A stretch of DNA of 8,350 nucleotides from Eubacterium sp. Lineage in GTDB: Bacteria > Bacillota > Clostridia > Lachnospirales > Lachnospiraceae. Below, piece by piece: positions 1 to 6,709 of this stretch. Under the pieces are notes generated by a model. The model saw only the letters and a list, made by a program, of their open reading frames with translations, made no database searches and was not told the origin of the DNA. How positions within the stretch are numbered: position 1 is the first letter of the stretch; each line of letters begins with the position of its first letter. A program made the position numbers and the translations under genes. The DNA lies in assembly GCA_024697885.1 (NCBI GenBank), contig JAILSA010000209.1, positions 1 through 8,350 on the forward strand. Direction: 5' to 3'.

Positions 1-1
1 G

Positions 2-1876
2 GCAGTGATATATATGCCGGATGTGACAGAGGAAATGACTCAGGCCAGCTATTGGTCTGCCAAGACGCAAAACAGCCATGTTACCATTGCTGACCAGAGC
101 GGGGTGGAGGACTTCAACAAAAAGGCCATAGCCACAGAGGGAACCCACTTGCTTGATTTGAAGGAGTATGCCATCAGTTTTGATGGAATCTCCCTTAGCC
201 AGAAACTTTTGGCGGCGGAAAAAGAGGAGCTGACGGCTAAGATCGGTAAGTGGTATGACAATCAGGGGCAAACAATTACCGAGGAATATGTTAAGGAAAT
301 CTACGAGAATGTGGAGAATTCCCAGGCGACCAGTCAGGATCAGGTTCAGTACGCGGTGGTGGTAAAGCCTTCCGTCCTTCGGGCCTATCCCACAGACAAG
401 GCCCTTTTAGATGACCCGGGAGACTCTGATTTTGACAATCTCTACCTGTCAGGGGTAAGAGTCAATGAGCCACTTCTGATCCAGTCCACATCCAAGGATC
501 AAAAATACTATTACGTCCAATCAGAGTCCTGTCCGGGCTGGATTTTGGCGGAGGATATAGCCGTTTGCAAGAGTCGGGACCAATGGCTAGATGCCTGGGA
601 TTACAGCGGTTCTACTCTTGTAGTATACGATGACAAGATCTACACAGAGGACTCCAATACCAACCCGGACACAGCCAATCGCAAATTGACCATGGGAACC
701 AAACTTCACCTGCTGATAGATTCTCAGGTGCCAGTGGTGGACAATGAAAATATTGGGGGTGCCCTAGGGGTGGTAGAGGGAACGAACCGAGCGGCCTACA
801 ACAATTATATAGTCTATCTCCCTGTGAGAGGAGAGGATGGAAGCTACGAAAAGCAGCTGGCCTTTATCTCCCAGAGCGCCAAGGTAAAGGAAGGATTTTT
901 ACCTTTAACAGTAGAGAATATTTTGGGTGTGGCCTTTGAGGCCCTGGGCAATACCTACGGCTGGGGAGGCATGCTGTCCTCCAATGACTGCTCGGGCTAT
1001 GTGAGAGATGTCTATGCATGTTTTGGTATAAAGCTGGCTAGAAATACTACCTGGCAAATGGCCATGCCTGTAAAAAATTATGATTTGTCGCAGATGTCAG
1101 ACCAGGAAAAGAAAAACTGCCTGTCTGGTTTGCCGGGGGGAAGCCTCCTGTATTTTAAGGGGCATGTCATGATGTATTTGGGATGCCAAGACGACAAGTA
1201 CTATGTCATCAGTTCCACCAGCACCATTATGGACCCGGATGGCAGCGGCAAGCAGAGGGCCAGGGGAGTCATCATCAATACCCTTGATACCAAGCGGGCC
1301 AATGGCAATAGCTGGCTGACAAGTCTGATTGATGTGAGAATTCCATTTTTGGGGGAGAATTCCACTATGCCGGAGATGACAGATTGGGGAATGCCCCTTC
1401 AGCCGTCTTCCAGGGAGGGACTAAAGATAAAAGACAGTGGCAACACCTATACCATCACTTCTGTTGAGGAGTCCAAGAGGACAGTGGCCCTGACCAAGGC
1501 AGCCACCGGCAAAAAGACCATAAAGATTCCAAAGACCATTACCAGAACCCTTTATTATCAGGGAGTGGACAATAAGTATGAGACCTATAAGGTGACCAAG
1601 ATTGGGAAAAAGGCCTTTGCCAGGAACAAGAAGGTAAAAAAGATTGTTCTTGGGGAAAATATTAGTCAAATCGGCAAGTATGCCTTCTCAAATTGCAAAA
1701 AGCTTAGGAATCTGGTGATCAAGACCAAGAAGTTAAAAAAATCAGGTCTGACCAAAACATCTTTGAAGGGGATTTCTAAGAAGGTGAAAATCAAGGTGCC
1801 TAAGGGAAAGAAAAAAGCCTACACCAAATTGTTCAGGAAGAAAGGCTTGGGGAAAAAAATAAAAATTAAAGTATGA
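2..1876 (+). CDS. Secreted NlpC/P60 cell-wall peptidase with SH3-type domains and a C-terminal BspA-like repeat tail (5' end cut off by the window)
   Basis: Probably a wall hydrolase cutting peptidoglycan stem peptides, like the YkfC-type gamma-D-glutamyl dipeptidyl-peptidases. Numbering is from the GTG at 5. The frame stays open to the window edge and no signal peptide is present, so the true start lies upstream. Domains in order: an N-terminal segment with SYW at about 16-18, matching the stabilising region of this family; two SH3-like stretches at about 116-190 and 204-295; and the NlpC/P60 core at about 300-450. The core has YGWGG, then NDCSGY with nucleophile Cys329, then GHVMMYLG with His387. 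The third triad position, usually His or another polar residue, appears to be Ser403 in VISS; this alignment is by eye. From about 528 to the end comes a leucine-rich-repeat tail (KIGKKAFARNKKVKKI, IGKYAFSNCKKL), extremely lysine-rich and ending KKIKIKV, a type common in surface proteins of Lachnospiraceae. The enzyme class is confident; the exact bond cut is inferred. Confidence 0.85.
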   Translation, partial: AVIYMPDVTEEMTQASYWSAKTQNSHVTIADQSGVEDFNKKAIATEGTHLLDLKEYAISFDGISLSQKLLAAEKEELTAKIGKWYDNQGQTITEEYVKEIYENVENSQATSQDQVQYAVVVKPSVLRAYPTDKALLDDPGDSDFDNLYLSGVRVNEPLLIQSTSKDQKYYYVQSESCPGWILAEDIAVCKSRDQWLDAWDYSGSTLVVYDDKIYTEDSNTNPDTANRKLTMGTKLHLLIDSQVPVVDNENIGGALGVVEGTNRAAYNNYIVYLPVRGEDGSYEKQLAFISQSAKVKEGFLPLTVENILGVAFEALGNTYGWGGMLSSNDCSGYVRDVYACFGIKLARNTTWQMAMPVKNYDLSQMSDQEKKNCLSGLPGGSLLYFKGHVMMYLGCQDDKYYVISSTSTIMDPDGSGKQRARGVIINTLDTKRANGNSWLTSLIDVRIPFLGENSTMPEMTDWGMPLQPSSREGLKIKDSGNTYTITSVEESKRTVALTKAATGKKTIKIPKTITRTLYYQGVDNKYETYKVTKIGKKAFARNKKVKKIVLGENISQIGKYAFSNCKKLRNLVIKTKKLKKSGLTKTSLKGISKKVKIKVPKGKKKAYTKLFRKKGLGKKIKIKV

Positions 1877-1897
1877 AAGTGAGCATAGAATAGACAG

Positions 1898-1938
1898 AAA
1901 GCCTCTCAGTAATTTGCTGAGAGGTTTATTTTTTTTTT
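1898..1938 (+). terminator. Intrinsic terminator of the NlpC/P60 gene
   Basis: CCTCTCAG (1902-1909) pairs perfectly with CTGAGAGG (1917-1924) around a 7-base loop. The stem can be lengthened by a G-T pair and A-T pairs using the flanking bases. A T-rich tail with ten consecutive T (1929-1938) follows. It lies 21 bases after the stop codon. Confidence 0.88.
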
Positions 1939-1960
1939 ATGATTATAATCATCTAATTAG

Positions 1961-1989
1961 TTGTCTAACACTTATTTTTGTTGTATAAT
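1961..1989 (+). promoter_or_regulatory. Sigma-A promoter of the chemoreceptor gene
   Basis: The -35 box TTGTCT (1961-1966, four of six consensus bases) is separated by exactly 17 bases from a perfect -10 box TATAAT (1984-1989). Transcription should begin near 1996, giving a leader of roughly 65 bases. The leader contains a weak A/T-rich inverted repeat, TTTACC (2005-2010) with GGTAAA (2025-2030), of doubtful meaning. I do not see a convincing sigma-28 (motility) promoter. Confidence 0.7.
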
Positions 1990-2049
1990 ATTCATATGAT
2001 TTGCTTTACCGATTTTATTTTTTTGGTAAAAGTAGACAAAAATGGAAGT

Positions 2050-2059
2050 GGAGGGAAGG
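2050..2059 (+). promoter_or_regulatory. Ribosome binding site that fixes the chemoreceptor start
   Basis: GGAGGGAAGG ends a few bases before the ATG at 2063, with an 8-base spacer measured from GGAGG. An in-frame ATG at 2042 lies upstream of this site and has only A/T-rich sequence before it. The start at 2063 is therefore preferred. Confidence 0.8.
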
Positions 2060-2062
2060 AAA

Positions 2063-3787
2063 ATGATAAAAAACGCAAAAGTTGGAACAAAATTAATGAT
2101 GATCTTGATCCCCTTGGTCGTTATTGTTGTAGCAGCGACGATTGGTCTGAGTATCACAGATATGAATACTCTGAAAGAATCCAAGAGCATTTATTACACA
2201 GAAATCGATGGTATTCAGAGTGGTTCCATTACAGCTGACCGTGATTTATATCAGGCTCTGGTGGCTGTGACAGAGGCCATGGCAAAAGGAAATTCATCGG
2301 AAGAACTAGCTACAAACCAAGCGGATTATAAGGAAAATTATGATCAGGTTATAGAGGGTATAGCTGCAATCAGAGGTTTGTATGAGTCTGATTCCTATCT
2401 ATACAATGATTATAGAATTGAAGGACAGTCAGATTCTTGTGCCGATCTCTTGGCCGCGTTTGAAAATGGTGTAAAGGCATGGGATGCCACAGTAGTTTTT
2501 AGCGGTACAAGTGCAACTCACGATGAGGCGGCATTTTCAACTGCCAGAGAATATCTGAACCAGCTTGAGGATATTATGGTTGTATATGCCGAGTACCAGG
2601 ACGAGAAACTTACAGCAGAGCAGAACAGAATGATTGTCAGTGCAGTTGTTCCCGTTGTTATTGTATCTGTGCTGGTTGTATTATTCGCACTCTTGGTAAT
2701 TCGAAATATCAAGTTGAATCTTTTGAATGTAGAGGAAGACCTTGAAACCATGTCCAAGAAGGATTTGGCTGCTCATCCACATGAATCCCAGGCCAAGGAT
2801 GAGCTTGGAGAATTGGCGAGGTCGACGGTGGTTCTCCACGATGAGCTCTACAATATTATTTATCAGATCAATACAGCTACTGAGGATATGTCAACCATCG
2901 GTAAAAATATTATGGAGATGGCCAATATCAGTAACGATCAGGTAATTGCAGTTAGCAATGCAGTCAATGATATGGCTAAGACAGCGACTCAGCAGGCAGA
3001 GGATGTAACAGGACTCTCCTCCGATATGATTCATGTTCAGTCCATGATTGAAAAGAGTGGAGAAGCTTCCCAGCATCTGTACGATGCCAGTGGCAGAATT
3101 GACAATGTTACCAATGAGGGTATGGATGTGGTATCCAATTTGACAGATGTAACCAAGGAATCACTTCTTGCCTTTAATGATATTTTCGACATCCTGGGAG
3201 GAATTTCCTCTAGTGCAGACAAGATCAGTCAGGCATCTTCCCTGATTACAGATATTGCAAGTCAGACCAACCTCTTGTCTCTGAATGCATCGATTGAGGC
3301 GGCTAGAGCGGGAGAGGCCGGCAAGGGCTTTGCCGTAGTAGCTGAGGAAATCAGGCAGTTGGCAGAGCAGTCTGCTCAGTCAGCAAATACCATTAATGAG
3401 ATGTTAGATGAACTCCACAATGCTACCGAGAGAGCTGACAGACAGAGCACCGTGGTTAGAGATTGTGTAAATGCTCAGAATGACAGTGTAAATACAACTC
3501 AGAACAAGTTCCAGGATATCGTTAAGGTAATCAAAGAAGTTGATCTGGAGATTCAGAATATTATGAGTGTGAACGATGAGGTTAAGAGAGACTTCGCTCA
3601 CGTAAATGATTTGGTATCTAACCTGTCTGCATCCGCTGAAGAAAATGCGGCAAGCAGCGAGGAGATTGCAGCTACTGCTGAGAGCATCCGAGAGAGCATC
3701 GGCAATGTAGATGCAAGCAGTAAGGATATTAATGCTACAGCAGAGAACTTGGTAGAGATTGTAAAACAGTTCCGCTTAAGCGAGTAA
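2063..3787 (+). CDS. Methyl-accepting chemotaxis protein, 4-helix-bundle sensor type
   Basis: A membrane chemoreceptor of 574 residues that would pass ligand signals to CheW and the kinase CheA. The start at 2063 gives the classic N-terminus [10 protein letters not shown] followed by transmembrane helix 1 (about 11-30). The extracellular sensor (about 31-189) looks like a 4HB_MCP-type all-helical bundle. Helix 2 spans about 191-213 ([19 protein letters not shown]). A HAMP-like stretch follows; its DELGEL motif is clear but the usual Pro after the membrane helix is missing. The cytoplasmic coiled coil carries the conserved hairpin tip at about 397-437 ([20 protein letters not shown], then [17 protein letters not shown]). 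The C-terminus ends in FRLSE with no CheR/CheB-binding pentapeptide of the NWETF type. Flanking promoter and terminator make it a single-gene unit. No other chemotaxis gene is in view and the ligand cannot be predicted. Alanine codons are richer in GCT/GCA than in the helicase downstream. Confidence 0.95.
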   Translation: MIKNAKVGTKLMMILIPLVVIVVAATIGLSITDMNTLKESKSIYYTEIDGIQSGSITADRDLYQALVAVTEAMAKGNSSEELATNQADYKENYDQVIEGIAAIRGLYESDSYLYNDYRIEGQSDSCADLLAAFENGVKAWDATVVFSGTSATHDEAAFSTAREYLNQLEDIMVVYAEYQDEKLTAEQNRMIVSAVVPVVIVSVLVVLFALLVIRNIKLNLLNVEEDLETMSKKDLAAHPHESQAKDELGELARSTVVLHDELYNIIYQINTATEDMSTIGKNIMEMANISNDQVIAVSNAVNDMAKTATQQAEDVTGLSSDMIHVQSMIEKSGEASQHLYDASGRIDNVTNEGMDVVSNLTDVTKESLLAFNDIFDILGGISSSADKISQASSLITDIASQTNLLSLNASIEAARAGEAGKGFAVVAEEIRQLAEQSAQSANTINEMLDELHNATERADRQSTVVRDCVNAQNDSVNTTQNKFQDIVKVIKEVDLEIQNIMSVNDEVKRDFAHVNDLVSNLSASAEENAASSEEIAATAESIRESIGNVDASSKDINATAENLVEIVKQFRLSE

Positions 3788-3817
3788 AATCGGCTGTCTA
3801 CAAGAGTAGAATAACTC

Positions 3818-3873
3818 AGAAATCCCACAGGCCCTGCCTTTTTAGGCGGGAAACCCTGGGATTTCTTTTTTTT
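3818..3873 (+). terminator. Intrinsic terminator of the chemoreceptor gene
   Basis: AGAAATCCCA (3818-3827) pairs with TGGGATTTCT (3857-3866), a perfect 10-base outer stem. Inside it a second stem forms between CCC-T-GCCT (3832-3839, one bulged T) and AGGCGGG (3844-3850), with a TTTT loop. The T tract runs 3866-3873. The T tract on the + side only suggests it works in one direction. Confidence 0.9.
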
Positions 3874-3901
3874 GGACAAAAGCGGTCCCCTTATGTATAA
3901 T
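3873..3901 (+). promoter_or_regulatory. Sigma-A promoter of the FMN reductase gene
   Basis: TGGACA (3873-3878, five of six -35 consensus bases), a 17-base spacer and a perfect TATAAT (3896-3901). The -35 box starts on the last T of the preceding terminator. The expected transcription start is about 3908, next to an in-frame ATG at 3909, so that ATG would be almost leaderless. This supports the downstream start at 3939. Confidence 0.72.
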
Positions 3902-3938
3902 TAAAAATATGATTACTATGACAGAGAGGAAGATTAAG

Positions 3939-4517
3939 ATGAAAGTTTTGATGTTAAATGGAAGTAGAAGACCCAATGGCTGTACCAATGAGGCCTTAAA
4001 GCTGGTGGCAGCCTCCCTGCAGGAGGAGGGCATTGAGTCCGAAATCCTTTTTGTGGGCCAGGATGCCATTAATGGGAAATTAAAGGAGTCCCTCCTTAAT
4101 CTCAAGGAAAAATGTGGACAGGCAGATGCCTTTGTTTTTGGAGCACCTGTTTACTATGCCTCACCTACAGGGGAAATCCAGATTATATTGGACCGACTCT
4201 TTGGCATGGCCAAGGAAGAGCTGAGATGTAAGCCGGCAGCCCTTGTGACCTCTGCTCGCCGGGGGGGAACCACATCCACCCTGGATGTGCTTGCCAAGTA
4301 CCCTACCATCAATGAGATGCCAGTTATTTCTGCCAACTACTGGACCATGGTTCACGGCTCAAATCCGGAGGATGTAATGAAGGACTTAGAGGGTGTGGCA
4401 GTTATGAAAAATCTTGGTAAGAACATGGCCTGGATTTTGAAGTGCATTGAGGCCGGCAAAAAGGCTGGCATTCACAAGCCAGAGGTAATGGATAAGCCAC
4501 AGACAAATTTTGTCTGA
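3939..4517 (+). CDS. Flavodoxin-like NAD(P)H-dependent FMN reductase / oxidoreductase
   Basis: A 192-residue cytoplasmic flavoprotein of the NADPH-dependent FMN reductase family (flavodoxin fold). It probably moves electrons from NAD(P)H through FMN to a quinone, azo, nitro or similar acceptor; the physiological substrate cannot be told. The chosen start is ATG 3939 (MKVLMLNGSRR), preceded by AGAGAGGAAG at 3923-3932; the in-frame ATG at 3909 adds ten residues and sits at the predicted transcript start. GSRRPNGCTNEA (about 8-19) is the FMN phosphate-binding loop after beta strand 1. GAPVYYASPTGEIQIILDR is the second flavin-contact loop, with the following helix used in dimerisation. SARRGGT and NYWTMVHG match later conserved loops. 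There is no Cys cluster of the iron-sulfur flavoprotein type. It has its own promoter but no T-tract terminator after it, so read-through into the helicase gene is possible. Confidence 0.88.
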   Translation: MKVLMLNGSRRPNGCTNEALKLVAASLQEEGIESEILFVGQDAINGKLKESLLNLKEKCGQADAFVFGAPVYYASPTGEIQIILDRLFGMAKEELRCKPAALVTSARRGGTTSTLDVLAKYPTINEMPVISANYWTMVHGSNPEDVMKDLEGVAVMKNLGKNMAWILKCIEAGKKAGIHKPEVMDKPQTNFV

Positions 4518-4562
4518 GACAGCCGTCCGGCAGGACTCGCGAGCGAGTCTTGACGTCATGAC
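4501..4562. repeat. Cluster of back-to-back palindromes at the FMN reductase-helicase junction
   Basis: Inverted repeats follow one another almost without gaps. AGACAAA-T-TTTGTCT (4501-4515) overlaps TGTCT-G-AGACA (4511-4521) across the stop codon. GCCG-TC-CGGC (4522-4531) follows. GACTCGC-GA-GCGAGTC (4534-4549) comes next and extends outward to 4531-4552 with one G-T pair. TGACGTCA (4551-4558) is last, with GTC/GAC outer arms. No T tract follows, so it is not a standard terminator. It could be an operator array, an RNA-processing structure or a dispersed intergenic repeat; which of these is unknown. Confidence 0.6.
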
Positions 4563-4572
4563 AAAAGTGATT

Positions 4573-4577
4573 AGGAG
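4573..4577 (+). promoter_or_regulatory. Ribosome binding site that supports the TTG start of the helicase
   Basis: AGGAG lies 9 bases before TTG 4587. There is no in-frame ATG or GTG close upstream, and the codons from TTG on spell the conserved family N-terminus (M)RFKEFGIKK. The rare start codon is therefore supported. Confidence 0.75.
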
Positions 4578-4586
4578 ATTTGGAAA

Positions 4587-5825
4587 TTGAGATTTAAGGA
4601 ATTTGGAATCAAAAAAGATATTGTCAACGCAGTTCGCAAGGCGGGTTATGAGGAGACGACTCCCATTCAGGAACAGGCCATTCCTCCTATTATGGAAGGA
4701 AGGGACGTCTTGGGATTGGCCCAGACAGGAACGGGAAAAACGGCGGCCTTTGCCCTGCCTATTTTAAATGGGGTAGAATTTCGCAAGAGGCCCAGAGTGA
4801 GAGCCCTGATTTTGACCCCTACCAGGGAACTGGCCATTCAGATTTTCGACAATTTCAAAAAGTATGGAAGATATTTGGATTTAAGGACGGCCTGCCTCTA
4901 TGGGGGAGCCAAGAAGGGAAAGCAGTTAGAGCAGCTTAAGAGGGGAGCGGACATTCTTGTTGCCACCCCGGGCCGCCTAATTGACCTCTATCAGGAGGGC
5001 ATGGTGGACCTTAATTCTGTGGAATACTTTGTCCTAGACGAGGCGGACCGTATGCTGGACATGGGATTTTTGCCAGATGTAAAAAAGATAAATGAATACA
5101 TTCCGCCAAAGAGACAGATGATCATGTTTTCTGCCACCATGGGAAGGGACGTGGAAAAACTGGCAGATAAACTCCTGAGGGACCCGGTGAAAATTCAAGT
5201 GGACCCGGAGAACCGACCTGCAGATACGGTGGACCAGCACTTGATTTACTGTAAGGGAGAGGACAAGGATCAGGTTCTTATTTCCTTTTTGCAAACGGAA
5301 ATTGCCGGCCCGGACAACCAGGACCTCCCTCGCAAGGAGAGAAAAAATGCCATTGTCTTTACCAGGACTAAGAGAGGGGCAGACCGCCTGGATAAGGCCC
5401 TGAAAAAGGCCGGTCTAAATCCTGCCTGCATACACGGCGACAAGACCCAGGGACAGAGAAAGGACACCCTGGATCGTTTTCGGACAGGCCAGATGTTAAT
5501 TCTTGTGGCCACAGATGTGGCGGCCAGGGGCTTAGACATTCCCAAACTCAATTTTGTCTTTAACTACGACCTGCCAGATGAGGCGGACAATTATATTCAT
5601 AGAATTGGAAGGACTGGTCGTGCCGGCCAGAGGGGAAATTCCTACACCCTCTGTTGCCAGGACGAGTTGGACAGGCTCTACCAGGTGGAAAAACTTTTGG
5701 GAGAACAGATTCCAGAGTTTGAGACCCCCTGTTCGGAGGTTTTGGACCGAAGCATCAAGCCGCAGGTCAAGGAAAAAAAGAAGACAGAGAGAAAACCCTA
5801 CAGACGCAAGAGAGGAAGATACTAA
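4587..5825 (+). CDS. rhlE: ATP-dependent DEAD-box RNA helicase, RhlE type
   Basis: A 412-residue cytoplasmic RNA helicase that unwinds short RNA duplexes using ATP, in roles such as ribosome assembly, RNA turnover or cold growth. All family motifs are present: Q motif TPIQEQAI (Gln28); motif I AQTGTGKT (45-52); PTRELAIQ; TPGR; DEAD (151-154); SAT (182-184); IVFTRTK; ATDVAARGLDI; and HRIGRTGR (338-345). The tail after the second RecA domain is short and basic (KEKKKTERKPYRRKRGRY), as in RhlE-like proteins, and likely binds RNA. There is no DbpA-type RNA-binding domain. The linker before motif IV (EIAGPDNQDLPRKERK) seems a little longer than usual. The start is TTG with AGGAG at 4573-4577. The stop TAA shares its last A with the ATG of the next gene, which suggests translational coupling. 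RhlE is the best group assignment, but CshA/CshB-like naming is possible. Confidence 0.93.
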   Translation: MRFKEFGIKKDIVNAVRKAGYEETTPIQEQAIPPIMEGRDVLGLAQTGTGKTAAFALPILNGVEFRKRPRVRALILTPTRELAIQIFDNFKKYGRYLDLRTACLYGGAKKGKQLEQLKRGADILVATPGRLIDLYQEGMVDLNSVEYFVLDEADRMLDMGFLPDVKKINEYIPPKRQMIMFSATMGRDVEKLADKLLRDPVKIQVDPENRPADTVDQHLIYCKGEDKDQVLISFLQTEIAGPDNQDLPRKERKNAIVFTRTKRGADRLDKALKKAGLNPACIHGDKTQGQRKDTLDRFRTGQMLILVATDVAARGLDIPKLNFVFNYDLPDEADNYIHRIGRTGRAGQRGNSYTLCCQDELDRLYQVEKLLGEQIPEFETPCSEVLDRSIKPQVKEKKKTERKPYRRKRGRY

Positions 5826-6655
5826 TGTTAAAACTAATTTCTTGGAATATAGATTCCCTAAATGCAGCCCTGACCTCAGATTCAGCTAGGGCGGAGCTGT
5901 CTAGAAATGTCTTAAATACAATAAAAGAAGAGGGGGCGGACCTGATTGCCATTCAGGAGACCAAACTGCCTGTGACAGGACCTTCTGCCAAGCATAGGGA
6001 GGAGCTGGAAAAATATTTTCCCGGCTACCAGGTTCACTGGATTAGCTCCCAGCCACCGGCCAGAAAGGGCTATGCGGGAACTATGATTTTGGCCAAAGAC
6101 TCCCTAGAAGTCAAGGCTCACAGTCCTCAGATCGGGGCCCCGGACACCATGGACCAGGAGGGAAGACTTCTGACCCTGGAACTGGAGGGTTTTTACTTTG
6201 TCAATGTCTATACACCAAATGCGGGAGACGGGTTAAAGCGCCTGAAGGAAAGACAGGTTTGGGACCAGTGCTATGGCCAGTACCTGGCTGATCTGGACAA
6301 GAAAAAACCAGTCATTGCCTGCGGAGATTTTAATGTGGCCTATCAGGAAATCGACCTGGCCAACCCAGACAGCAACCACATGTCGGCAGGATTTACAGAC
6401 CAGGAGCGTGAGGGATTTGGCAAGCTCCTGGACCGGGGCTTTGTGGACAGCTTCCGCCACCTCCATGGAAACGTGGAAAGAGTTTACTCCTGGTGGGCCC
6501 AGAGGGTCAAAACCAGTAAGGTAAACAACACGGGCTGGAGAATTGACTACTTCTTAGTCAGCGACCGGATTAAGGACCAGGTAAAAAAATCAGAGATGTT
6601 GGACTCCGGCCCAAGACAGGACCACACACCTTTGATTTTGGAGATAGAGTTGTAA
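5825..6655 (+). CDS. xthA: Exodeoxyribonuclease III / AP endonuclease
   Basis: A 276-residue Mg-dependent nuclease of the endonuclease/exonuclease/phosphatase fold. It cuts DNA 5' to abasic sites in base excision repair and degrades 3' ends. The ExoIII signature residues are visible: WN at 7-8 (Asn8), QE at 44-45 (Glu45, metal ligand), Tyr129 in VYTPNA, GDFN with Asp168 and Asn170, Asp241 in GWRIDYF, and the terminal Asp266-His267 of DHTPL. RKGYAGTMI and GRLLTLE also match the family. Length is normal. Its ATG overlaps the helicase stop in TAATG, and AGAGGAAG inside the helicase end (5811-5818) serves as ribosome binding site. Co-translation with the helicase is likely. Pairing an RNA helicase with a DNA repair enzyme probably reflects shared expression, not a shared step. 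Confidence 0.95.
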   Translation: MLKLISWNIDSLNAALTSDSARAELSRNVLNTIKEEGADLIAIQETKLPVTGPSAKHREELEKYFPGYQVHWISSQPPARKGYAGTMILAKDSLEVKAHSPQIGAPDTMDQEGRLLTLELEGFYFVNVYTPNAGDGLKRLKERQVWDQCYGQYLADLDKKKPVIACGDFNVAYQEIDLANPDSNHMSAGFTDQEREGFGKLLDRGFVDSFRHLHGNVERVYSWWAQRVKTSKVNNTGWRIDYFLVSDRIKDQVKKSEMLDSGPRQDHTPLILEIEL

Positions 6656-6678
6656 AATTTCAAGGAAAGGTCTAAAAT
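6650..6678 (+). promoter_or_regulatory. Possible internal sigma-A promoter for alr
   Basis: TTGTAA (6650-6655, four of six consensus bases, overlapping the xthA stop) is followed after 17 bases by TAAAAT (6673-6678, five of six). Spacing is ideal but the boxes are imperfect. There is no terminator between xthA and alr, so alr may also be read through from upstream. Confidence 0.4.
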
Positions 6679-6709
6679 AACTTTTGACGACAGTGGAAAG
6701 GAGACCAGT

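Noticed and set aside
1984..2015. Sigma-28 (motility) promoter, from ACCGATTT at 2008-2015
   Set aside because: No TAAA-type -35 box at the right distance; the TTGTCT-N17-TATAAT sigma-A promoter is far better.
2042..2062. Upstream in-frame ATG for the chemoreceptor (seven more residues)
   Set aside because: The strong GGAGGGAAGG site lies downstream of it and points to ATG 2063, and the family N-terminus starts at [10 protein letters not shown].
1996..2062. c-di-GMP or other riboswitch in the chemoreceptor leader
   Set aside because: About 65 A/T-rich bases with only a 6-base stem and none of the conserved G/A-rich junctions of known classes.
1978..2238. 86-codon + strand frame crossing the chemoreceptor start
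   Set aside because: It overlaps the promoter -10 box and the conserved chemoreceptor N-terminus in another frame, and its peptide has no recognisable features.
3909..3938. Upstream in-frame ATG for the FMN reductase
   Set aside because: It falls at the predicted transcription start with no ribosome binding site; the flavodoxin beta strand begins right at MKVLMLNGSRR from ATG 3939, which has AGAGAGGAAG before it.
4558..4590. Ten-codon reading frame (MTKVIRRFGN) whose stop overlaps the helicase TTG start, as a leader peptide
   Set aside because: No ribosome binding site precedes its ATG, and the AGGAG inside it is better explained as the helicase site. A coupled leader cannot be excluded but is not supported.
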